Part shown: one piece after another, positions 1-4,032 of the stretch
Numbering within the stretch: the first letter of the stretch is position 1
How the letters are laid out: each line of letters opens with the position of its first letter
Assembly: GCA_027047745.1 (NCBI GenBank)
Contig: JALTUB010000213.1
Location: 1 to 5,260, forward strand
DNA length: 5,260 nucleotides
From: Sulfurimonas sp.
GTDB lineage: Bacteria; Campylobacterota; Campylobacteria; Campylobacterales; Sulfurimonadaceae
Reading direction: 5' to 3'
Notes under the pieces: model-generated
What the model was told of the DNA's origin: nothing
What the model saw: only the letters and a program-made list of their open reading frames with translations
The model's database searches: none
Made by a program: the position numbers and the translations under genes

Positions 1-122
1 ATCAATACATCTATAACAAATTCCATAGAAGTATAGTCGTCATTGAGTATAAAAACTTTATATTTTTTTGGATATTTTGTTATAACTTCTTCGTCTAGTT
101 CATGATTTGTATTTGTTGGCAT
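1..122 (-). CDS. clpS: ClpS, ATP-dependent Clp protease adaptor (partial, 5' part only)
   Basis: Reading leftward from the ATG at 122 gives 40 residues before the window edge, beginning MPTNTNHELDEE and continuing into YKVFILNDDYTSMEFVIDVL. The stretch from Tyr21 is the hallmark of ClpS: beta strand, then N27-D28-D29, then Y-T-x-M-E-F-V and the first helix. In the family this Asn/Asp pair lies in the pocket that binds N-terminal degrons, and ClpS delivers N-end-rule substrates to ClpA in the cytoplasm. The acidic, loosely conserved first ~18 residues match the flexible N-terminal extension that enters the ClpA pore. The start lies 5 bp beyond the stop of the MetY-like gene, so the two are probably cotranscribed and translationally coupled; the SD is weak (AAAGTAG). 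ClpS is normally about 95-105 aa, so over half lies outside the window. Confidence 0.93.
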   Translation of the reverse strand, partial: MPTNTNHELDEEVITKYPKKYKVFILNDDYTSMEFVIDVL

Positions 123-127
123 GTTTT

Positions 128-1363
128 CTACTTTGCTGCGTTTAGAAAATCATCTATAATATCTTGAGGATTTTCAAGACCAATTGATATGCGAATAAGA
201 CCATCAGTTATACCGAGAAAAGTTTTTGTTTCATCATCAAAATCACTATAAATCGTCGATGACATATGAAGTGCTAAAGTTCTACTATCACCAATATTTG
301 CAGTAATAGTTGCTAGTTTAGTTTTGTTTAAAAACTTAAACGCAGCCTCTTTTGTCTGCATATCTATAGTTAGTAAAGTTCCACAACCATTTTTATAATC
401 ACTTAGGTATCTCTCATGATGAGGATGTGAACTTAAAGATGGATGATTTATATCTAATCCTTGTTTGTCTAACTCTTTTGCAATAATCTCTACACTTTTA
501 ACAATCCTAGGTAACCTTAATGGAAGTGTTTCAAGCCCAAGCATTGTTTGATAACTAGCATGTGCATTTGCACTCATACCCAAGTCTCTGAGTGCTCTTT
601 TTTTGGCGATTGGAATAAGTGCTATTTTTCCAGCTTTATTGATGATTTTTTCTAAGTCTTTATATCTAGGTGTTTTAAATTTGTCTTCATCTTCATTTAT
701 AGCACGAAAGACTACACAACCACCAAGTGCTGAGGAGTTACCAGAGATGATTTTTGTAGTGGAATAAACTACTATATCTGCTCCTAGTTTTAAAGGAGAA
801 ATGCTTAGTGGTGTAATTGTATTGTCAACTATAAGTGCAACACCTGCTTCATTGGCTATTTTAGAAATTGCTTTTATATCTGGAAGTCTCATGTTAGGAT
901 TTCCAACACTCTCTAAGAAGATTAGTTTTGTTTTATCTGTAATAGCATTTTTTATATTTTCTAATTCATCTACATCAAAAAAAGATGTCGAGATTTTAAA
1001 TCTACTTAGAGTTTCACTAAAAAGTGCATATGTCCCACCAAATAATCCACCAATGCTGATAATCTCATCACCAGCAGATACAATAGACATAATAGCAAGC
1101 GAAGATGCACCCATACCAGAACTAGTAGCAACTGCACCTATCCCAGCATCCATTTCTGCCATTATTGATTCTAATTTTGATGTTGTAGGATTTCCCATTC
1201 TTGAATAGAGTGGTTTTTTGACACTACCATCAAAAATCCCCTCTGCATTTTCTGGTGTAACATAAGCAAATGATGCAGAGTTTGTTATTTCAGGAGAAAC
1301 AGCACCATCCTTGTTTCCTATAGATTGAACAAATTTTGTACAATATTCTTCAAAGTGATTCAT
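128..1363 (-). CDS. Cys/Met-metabolism PLP-dependent enzyme, O-acetylhomoserine sulfhydrylase (MetY)-like
   Basis: A 411-aa fold-type I PLP enzyme of the Cys/Met metabolism family. Visible landmarks: Y53-S-R-M-G-N-P-T60 (family YxRxxNPT, phosphate contact from the partner subunit), SSGMGA 81-86 (phosphate-binding turn), ESVGNP 151-156, D180 (PLP ring nitrogen), STTK 201-204 with K204 as the Schiff-base lysine, and LIRISIGLEN 389-398 with R391 for the substrate carboxylate. The segment at about 228-285 (KTPRYKDL..., then RALRDLG and LGLETLPLR) is the insertion typical of the O-acetylhomoserine aminocarboxypropyltransferase branch, which makes homocysteine (or methionine) from O-acetylhomoserine and sulfide or methanethiol. 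At 411 aa it is slightly shorter than usual MetY (~425-430), and STTK replaces the common S(A/S)TK, so it may be a divergent paralogue or a gamma-lyase. The start at 1363 is preceded by AAGG at 1374-1377, 10 nt away. It is followed by clpS. Cytoplasmic, tetrameric in relatives. Family certain; exact substrate not. Confidence 0.88.
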   Translation of the reverse strand: MNHFEEYCTKFVQSIGNKDGAVSPEITNSASFAYVTPENAEGIFDGSVKKPLYSRMGNPTTSKLESIMAEMDAGIGAVATSSGMGASSLAIMSIVSAGDEIISIGGLFGGTYALFSETLSRFKISTSFFDVDELENIKNAITDKTKLIFLESVGNPNMRLPDIKAISKIANEAGVALIVDNTITPLSISPLKLGADIVVYSTTKIISGNSSALGGCVVFRAINEDEDKFKTPRYKDLEKIINKAGKIALIPIAKKRALRDLGMSANAHASYQTMLGLETLPLRLPRIVKSVEIIAKELDKQGLDINHPSLSSHPHHERYLSDYKNGCGTLLTIDMQTKEAAFKFLNKTKLATITANIGDSRTLALHMSSTIYSDFDDETKTFLGITDGLIRISIGLENPQDIIDDFLNAAK

Positions 1364-1392
1364 ATATTATATACCTTGTAATTATTTGATAA

Positions 1393-1398
1393 ATTATA
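1393..1398 (-). promoter_or_regulatory. -10 box of the MetY-like/clpS transcript
   Basis: On the minus strand a perfect TATAAT (plus-strand ATTATA) preceded by GGGG lies about 30 bp upstream of the ATG at 1363, predicting a start near 1387 and a leader of about 25 nt containing the AAGG ribosome site. No clear -35 is visible, only A/T-rich sequence, as is usual for sigma-70 promoters in Campylobacterota. Confidence 0.6.
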
Positions 1399-1448
1399 CC
1401 CCATATGTGATAAATATATAGATAATAATAATATCAGTGTGATTTTTA

Positions 1449-1457
1449 TGATAGAAT
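1449..1457 (+). promoter_or_regulatory. Extended -10 promoter of the coiled-coil/ZapA-like operon
   Basis: TGATAGAAT matches the extended -10 pattern TGnTATAAT with one mismatch. It predicts transcription from about 1464, which lies after the ATG at 1459 and therefore excludes that ATG as the start from this promoter. It is divergent from the MetY-like promoter about 55 bp away. Confidence 0.5.
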
Positions 1458-1488
1458 TATGTTTATATTAGACATGAGGAAACAATTA

Positions 1489-1716
1489 ATGCAAGAACAA
1501 AGTACATTAGATAGATTAGACGAAAAAGTATCACAAGTTTTACAACAACTAAATACACTTAAAAGTGAAAATGAGATGATTAGAACTGAATTAATGACTT
1601 TGAAAGCTGAGAAAGAGCTAAAAGATAAAGAAATCGAAAGATTGAGTGAAGAAAATGAAATGAAAGATTTAGAAATAGATGAAATAGTGCAAAAAATAGA
1701 AAATATATTAGGCTAA
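1489..1716 (+). CDS. Small coiled-coil protein, possible ZapB-like partner of ZapA
   Basis: A 75-aa protein that is almost entirely coiled coil: from Leu7 to Leu74 hydrophobic residues recur at a/d spacing (LDRL, VSQVLQQL, LMTLKAEKEL, IERLSEENEMKDLEIDEIVQKI) with Lys/Glu between. There is no signal peptide, membrane segment or Cys. I chose the ATG at 1489 because GAGGA at 1476-1480 sits 8 nt before it, the best ribosome site here. The frame is open to an earlier ATG at 1459 (85 aa), but that has no SD and overlaps the likely promoter. The gene ends 7 bp before a ZapA-like gene, so they form an operon. In E. coli ZapB is an ~80-aa pure coiled coil that binds ZapA at the Z-ring. Size, composition and neighbour suggest the same role here, but coiled coils cannot be assigned by sequence similarity alone. 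Confidence 0.8.
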   Translation: MQEQSTLDRLDEKVSQVLQQLNTLKSENEMIRTELMTLKAEKELKDKEIERLSEENEMKDLEIDEIVQKIENILG

Positions 1717-1723
1717 AAAATTT

Positions 1724-1942
1724 ATGAGTAAGAAAATAGGTTTGAACATAGGTGGTCGAAATTTTGATGTGGAAGTGGATGAAAAATTTGCACAATATTT
1801 AGAACACCAAATGCTAAAAGACTTTAATGTTGAGGGAAAGAACGACCTAAAAGTTTTACTGCAAGCCTATATACGAAAAACCCATGAATTATATTCACAA
1901 GAACAAAAAGTCAATGAAATAATAAAAAAAGTTGAAGAGTAG
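1724..1942 (+). CDS. ZapA-like cell division protein
   Basis: A 72-aa protein starting MSKKIGLNIGGRNFDVEVDE. This resembles the N-terminal ZapA pattern: a basic start, a short strand, an I-x-G-R-x-(Y/F) turn (here IGGRNF, 9-14), a second strand, then residues about 19-28 equivalent to the segment leading to the YL motif (QYLEHQM, 24-30). Residues 38-71 form a charged, Leu/Ile-rich helix like ZapA's dimerising C-terminal coil. ZapA binds and bundles FtsZ filaments in the cytoplasm at midcell. At 72 aa it is shorter than E. coli ZapA (109) and nearer the short B. subtilis form (85). The start ATG follows the coiled-coil gene by 7 bp with only a weak SD, suggesting translational coupling. Assignment rests on pattern and neighbour; another small FtsZ-associated or unrelated protein is possible. 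Confidence 0.72.
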   Translation: MSKKIGLNIGGRNFDVEVDEKFAQYLEHQMLKDFNVEGKNDLKVLLQAYIRKTHELYSQEQKVNEIIKKVEE

Positions 1943-1972
1943 TTGTTATTTTAGAATAATATAAGCTAAAAG

Positions 1973-1981
1973 TGATATAAT
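1973..1981 (+). promoter_or_regulatory. Extended -10 promoter of tRNA-Arg(GCG)
   Basis: TGATATAAT is a perfect TGnTATAAT extended -10. It predicts transcription from about 1988, leaving a short leader before the mature tRNA 5' end at 2009. It may also drive the second tRNA gene. Confidence 0.65.
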
Positions 1982-2008
1982 TTCATCCTCTCAAAACAGA
2001 GATGGTGT

Positions 2009-2085
2009 GCGCTCGTAGCTCAGCTGGATAGAGCATCGGTTTGCGGTACCGAAGGTCACAGGTTCGACTCCTGTCGGGCGCACCA
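2009..2085 (+). tRNA. tRNA-Arg, anticodon GCG
   Basis: A 77-nt cloverleaf that folds fully. Acceptor GCGCTCG (2009-2015) pairs with CGGGCGC (2075-2081), with discriminator A2082 and encoded CCA 2083-2085. The D arm has GG followed by A20, an arginine identity base. The anticodon stem TCGGT/ACCGA encloses loop TTGCGGT (2041-2047), giving anticodon GCG at 2043-2045 (codons CGC/CGU), C35 and G37. The T arm is ACAGG-TTCGACT-CCTGT (2058-2074). GCG is notable, since most bacteria use ACG, edited to inosine, for these codons. Confidence 0.95.
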
Positions 2086-2126
2086 TTACTACATAACAAA
2101 TTCTTAATAACTTTACAATAAATATT

Positions 2127-2132
2127 TATAAT
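2127..2132 (+). promoter_or_regulatory. TATAAT sequence just before tRNA-Arg(CCT)
   Basis: A perfect TATAAT ends only 4 nt before the mature tRNA at 2137, so a transcript from it would begin at or inside the tRNA. It is therefore probably not the working promoter; cotranscription with the upstream tRNA is more likely. Confidence 0.2.
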
Positions 2133-2136
2133 TTAT

Positions 2137-2212
2137 CTCTTCATCGCTTAACTGGATAAAGCAGAGCCCTCCTAAGGCTTAGCTCGAGGTTCGAGTCCTC
2201 GTGGGGAGACCA
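2137..2212 (+). tRNA. tRNA-Arg, anticodon CCT
   Basis: A 76-nt cloverleaf. Acceptor CTCTTCA (2137-2143) pairs with TGGGGAG (2202-2208) using two T-G wobbles, then discriminator A2209 and CCA 2210-2212. D arm is GCTT/AAGC with loop AACTGGATA. The anticodon stem GAGCC/GGCTT closes loop CTCCTAA (2169-2175), anticodon CCT at 2171-2173, reading the rare codon AGG. T arm is CGAGG-TTCGAGT-CCTCG (2185-2201). The starting C1-G72 pair is less common, but U8 and the encoded CCA fix the frame. The gene is complete and an integrase gene follows immediately, marking it as the integration target of the element to its right. Confidence 0.93.
2185..2212 (+). other. Probable attachment site (left junction) at the 3' end of tRNA-Arg(CCT)
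   Basis: Elements with P4-type integrases usually recombine within the T-arm/3' end of a tRNA and carry a copy of that segment, so the tRNA stays intact after insertion. The intact T arm and acceptor here, followed within 200 bp by an outward-reading integrase, fit this. The matching right junction is not in the window, so the exact core is unknown; it could extend leftward into the anticodon arm. Confidence 0.5.
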
Positions 2213-2218
2213 ACTATC

Positions 2219-2235
2219 AATCTAACACAATCTAA
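2219..2235 (+). repeat. Pair of AATCTAA repeats, 10 bp apart
   Basis: AATCTAA at 2219-2225 and again at 2229-2235, one helical turn apart, starting 7 bp after the tRNA. The same heptamer recurs around the integrase promoter and near 3930. Candidate sites for the integrase (arm-type) or for an excisionase/regulator. Confidence 0.5.
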
Positions 2236-2281
2236 TAAATACATTTTAACCCCTAAAATACGAGCTTTAAAGCACTTCTTT

Positions 2282-2318
2282 AGTCTAACTTAATCTAAGG
2301 TATGTTATAGTAATCTAA
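2282..2318 (+). repeat. Helically phased (A/T)CTAA repeats flanking the integrase promoter
   Basis: AGTCTAA 2282-2288, AATCTAA 2292-2298 and AATCTAA 2312-2318: starts are 10 and 20 bp apart, so all lie on one face of the DNA. The last two bracket the probable integrase -10 box at 2306-2311, the position expected for a repressor or autoregulatory site. The centre copy is embedded in TTAATCTAAGG, found again at 3934-3944. Confidence 0.55.
2303..2311 (+). promoter_or_regulatory. Probable integrase promoter (extended -10)
   Basis: TGTTATAGT fits TGnTATAAT with one mismatch. It predicts a start near 2318 and a leader of about 88 nt that contains the inverted AGGGGCT/AGCCCCT blocks. It is bracketed by AATCTAA repeats. 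Confidence 0.45.
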
Positions 2319-2405
2319 ACTTTTTAGGGGCTGATTTGGGGGCTTAATGCAAAATAGCCCCTAAGTGCATAAATAATTAGCCCCTAAAATTATAAAGGTT
2401 TCCCT

Positions 2406-3620
2406 ATGGCTCGAACTATAACACCCCTTACTGCTACACAAATTAAACAGTCAAAACCAAAATCTAAAGATTATAAGCTTAGTGATGGTGGGGGCTTATA
2501 TCTTCTTATAACAAAAGCTGGAGGTAAGCACTGGAAGCTAAAATACAAGCTTGATAGCAAAGAGAGCAAAATATCTTTAGGGGCTTATCCTGATATAACA
2601 CTCTCAAAAGCAAGAGAATTGCGAGAAAACAATAGACAGCTCATAGCAAATGGGATAGACCCAAACGAACTTAAAAAAGAAAAAAAAGCAGAACTCAAAG
2701 AGAGAGCAGAAGAAGAACTTAACACATTTAACAATATAACAGATGAGTTTTTTATACAAATAAAAGAGAGTGCTACACTAAAATATCTCAAAAAGTTAAG
2801 AAGCTATTACGATAACCATGTAAAAAAAGGTATAGGTTTGAAACCTATCAAAGAGATACATAGAGAGGATATTTTATCAATCGTTGATAGTATGCAAGAT
2901 AAGGGTATCTATGAGAGTACAAAAAAAACTCTTAATCTTTTAGAACGCATTTATAAATATGCAATAGCAAGAGGATACACAGAACATAATATTACTGCAG
3001 ATTTTGATAAAAAAGCAATTCTCAAAAAAAGAACAGTCCGACACCATGCAACTTTTACAGATGATACGAGTATAAAACTTCTTTTAGAGTCTGTTGAAAA
3101 ATATCAAGGCGAAATAGTCACTAAATATGCTTTGAAAATCATACCATATCTTGCACTTAGACCGATAGAGTTAAGGTCGTTGAGATGGGAGTATATAAAC
3201 TTCAAAGATAAATTAATTGTTATTCCTGCTGATAAGATGAAGATGAGACGAGAACATTTAGTGCCTATAACCTCAACAGTAATAGATATGATAAAAGAAC
3301 TTCATGAACATACAGGGGATAAGCCTTTTCTATTCGCAAACGCAGTATATAAAAATAGATACATGAGCGAAAACACTATAAATGTAGCACTTAGGCGAAT
3401 GGGTTTTAGCAAAGATGAGATAGTGTCTCACGGTTTTAGAAGTATGTTTGCGACAATAGCAAATGAAAAAAGCCCATTTAATCGTGATGTTATAGACACA
3501 CAATTAGCCCATAGTGTAGGTAACAGCGTGAGCCAAGCATATAACCGTGCTAAGTATCTTGATGAGAGAGTGAAGCTTATGCAGTGGTGGAGTGATTATC
3601 TTGATGAGGTTAAGAAGTAA
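2406..3620 (+). CDS. P4-type tyrosine integrase (site-specific recombinase)
   Basis: A 404-aa tyrosine recombinase of normal length for the P4/CP4 integrase family. Residues about 5-95 are the arm-binding (DUF4102-type) domain: LTATQIKQSKPK, KLSDGGGLYLLI, WKLKYK, ISLGAYPDITLSKAR. Residues about 105-195 form the SAM-like core-binding domain. The catalytic domain shows all expected residues: R252 in LALRPIEL, K279 in ADKMKM with H284, H342-G-F-R345, H369 in QLAHSVGN, and nucleophile Y379 in QAYNRA, with the family ending MQWWSDYLD. It should integrate and excise the element by strand exchange at tRNA-Arg(CCT), via a 3'-phosphotyrosine intermediate. The start is supported by AAAGG 2394-2398, 7 nt before the ATG. 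It lies just downstream of its target tRNA, reads into the element, and ends at a terminator. It appears intact. Confidence 0.97.
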   Translation: MARTITPLTATQIKQSKPKSKDYKLSDGGGLYLLITKAGGKHWKLKYKLDSKESKISLGAYPDITLSKARELRENNRQLIANGIDPNELKKEKKAELKERAEEELNTFNNITDEFFIQIKESATLKYLKKLRSYYDNHVKKGIGLKPIKEIHREDILSIVDSMQDKGIYESTKKTLNLLERIYKYAIARGYTEHNITADFDKKAILKKRTVRHHATFTDDTSIKLLLESVEKYQGEIVTKYALKIIPYLALRPIELRSLRWEYINFKDKLIVIPADKMKMRREHLVPITSTVIDMIKELHEHTGDKPFLFANAVYKNRYMSENTINVALRRMGFSKDEIVSHGFRSMFATIANEKSPFNRDVIDTQLAHSVGNSVSQAYNRAKYLDERVKLMQWWSDYLDEVKK

Positions 3621-3628
3621 TAGCAGTC

Positions 3629-3657
3629 AGAGGGGTTTACTAAGTCCCTCTTTTTTT
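3629..3657 (+). terminator. Rho-independent terminator after the integrase
   Basis: AGAGGG (3629-3634) pairs with CCCTCT (3646-3651) across an 11-nt loop, followed by a run ending in seven T (3651-3657). It starts 9 bp after the integrase stop. The stem is short (6 bp, plus a possible inner G-T pair) but the T-run is good. Confidence 0.7.
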
Positions 3658-3712
3658 GATTAATGTATGAAAGGTGCGAACACCAATAACACTAAAAAGA
3701 CTACTACAATTT

Positions 3713-3718
3713 TATAAT
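3713..3718 (+). promoter_or_regulatory. Plus-strand TATAAT box facing the small RNA gene
   Basis: A perfect TATAAT with no clear -35. If used, RNA would begin near 3725 and carry the second copy of TGACTCCTT (3727-3735) followed by CCCACCCACCC (3745-3755). No plus-strand terminator is visible soon after. It could yield a transcript antisense to the small RNA, or be a chance match. Confidence 0.3.
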
Positions 3719-3871
3719 GCAAATTATGACTCCTTGATGAAGTTCCCACCCACCCAACAAGCCAACCTAAAAAAATAGGCAAAAAAAAAGGCTAAGACCG
3801 AAGCCCTAGCCTAATCACTTCAAACAAAATCGGGTAGTAAATCCGACTTCTAAGGAGTCAGTTTTGCATTA
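3715..3871. repeat. Imperfect long inverted repeat enclosing the small RNA gene
   Basis: The left arm 3715-3743 reads TAATGCAAA, 3 nt, TGACTCCTT, 3 nt, GAAGT. The right arm 3846-3871 read on the minus strand gives TAATGCAAA, 2 nt, TGACTCCTT, 1 nt, GAAGT. That is 23 matching bases in three blocks. The arms are 102 bp apart, and the gap includes the minus-strand terminator. A TATAAT box touches the left arm on the plus strand, and another precedes the right arm on the minus strand. Confidence 0.7.
3781..3812 (-). terminator. Strong rho-independent terminator with UUCG loop
   Basis: On the minus strand a 10-bp stem (AGGCTAGGGC with GTCTTAGCCT, two G-U pairs) is capped by the extra-stable C(UUCG)G tetraloop and followed by a U-run (nine A on the plus strand, 3781-3789, the last one paired in the stem). 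No protein gene on the minus strand leads into it, which points to the short RNA gene upstream. Confidence 0.85.
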
Positions 3872-3873
3872 AC
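3781..3873 (-). ncRNA. Predicted small RNA of about 93 nt with anti-Shine-Dalgarno motif
   Basis: A consensus promoter (3880-3909) and a strong UUCG terminator (3781-3812) define a minus-strand transcript from G3873 to the U-tract near 3781. It has no meaningful reading frame: the only early ATG gives MQN and stops. The 5' part contains GACUCCUUAGAAGUC, a weak 4-bp hairpin exposing CUCCUU, which is complementary to AAGGAG ribosome sites. A small UCGG/CCGA hairpin and a U-rich single-stranded stretch follow before the terminator. An SD-binding loop plus U-rich tail is typical of trans-acting bacterial small RNAs. The AlpA-like gene's AAAGGAG site (4599-4605) is one potential target with 6 bp, though such pairing is generic. 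I recognise no named RNA family. The promoter and terminator are well supported; the function is inference. Confidence 0.7.
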
Positions 3874-3879
3874 AATAGA

Positions 3880-3909
3880 ATTATAACAAATTAACTATTT
3901 ACAAGTCAA
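3880..3909 (-). promoter_or_regulatory. Consensus sigma-70 promoter of the small RNA
   Basis: On the minus strand TTGACT (plus 3904-3909), an 18-bp spacer and a perfect TATAAT (plus 3880-3885), with a purine start (G) at 3873, 7 nt after the -10. It is the best two-box promoter in the window. Confidence 0.8.
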
Positions 3910-3925
3910 TAATTTAATACAATAC

Positions 3926-3942
3926 AATCTAAGTTAATCTAA
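3926..3942 (+). repeat. Pair of AATCTAA repeats between divergent promoters
   Basis: AATCTAA at 3926-3932 and 3936-3942, exactly 10 bp apart as beside the tRNA and integrase promoter. The second copy lies in TTAATCTAAGG (3934-3944), identical to 2290-2300, and both are followed shortly by TATG. The site lies between the small RNA -35 (3904-3909) and the -35-like ATGACA of the ParB-like gene (3949-3954), suiting a shared operator. Confidence 0.6.
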
Positions 3943-3948
3943 GGAAGT

Positions 3949-3979
3949 ATGACAAAATGCAAAGTTTTTTAATTATAAT
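3949..3979 (+). promoter_or_regulatory. Promoter of the ParB-like small protein gene
   Basis: A perfect TATAAT at 3974-3979, with ATGACA at 3949-3954 as a possible -35 at a long 19-bp spacing. The predicted start near 3986 gives a leader of about 47 nt. It is divergent from the small RNA promoter. Confidence 0.55.
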
Positions 3980-4032
3980 GTTTTTTTGTGGTATGGTTTT
4001 TGTAGGTAGAAGATAAAGGGAATAAAGCAAAG

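Larger units (their letters stand above)
2249..2389. repeat. Cluster of AGCCCCTAAA-type motifs, some inverted, in the integrase leader
   Basis: Five related blocks: ACCCCTAAAA 2249-2258, TTTTAGGGGCT 2322-2332, TTTGGGGGCTTA 2335-2346, AGCCCCTAAG 2356-2365 and AGCCCCTAAAA 2379-2389. The 2322-2332 and 2379-2389 blocks are perfect 11-bp inverted repeats. Between them GGGGCT 2339-2344 pairs with AGCCCC 2356-2361. This gives nested and mutually exclusive hairpins just before the integrase ribosome site (AAAGG 2394-2398). A 10-bp palindrome GCTTTAAAGC also lies at 2264-2273. Confidence 0.55.

Noticed and set aside
801..1208. Plus-strand 135-aa open frame opposite the MetY-like gene
   Set aside because: It is the antisense shadow of a well-supported PLP enzyme, has no ribosome site and encodes no recognisable motif.
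1580..1795. Minus-strand 71-aa Phe/Leu-rich frame resembling a membrane protein
   Set aside because: Antisense of the Lys/Glu-rich coiled-coil gene; the complement of Lys/Glu codons produces Phe/Leu/Ser by default.
2585..2791. Minus-strand 68-aa frame inside the integrase
   Set aside because: Antisense shadow of the conserved integrase N-terminal region, with Ser/Leu-rich composition and no start signals.
3862..3870. Leader-peptide gene (ATG CAA AAC then stop) at the 5' end of the small RNA
   Set aside because: Three codons with no ribosome site and no regulatory codon run; a chance ATG.
3706..3875. MITE or integron attC site based on the inverted repeat
   Set aside because: No convincing target-site duplication (only a displaced ACAAT on both sides), no attC core consensus at the ends, and the repeat overlaps promoter and terminator signals that explain it better.
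2213..4032. CRISPR array based on repeated short motifs
   Set aside because: The repeats are only 7-11 bp with irregular or 10-bp spacing and there are no uniform spacers or cas genes.
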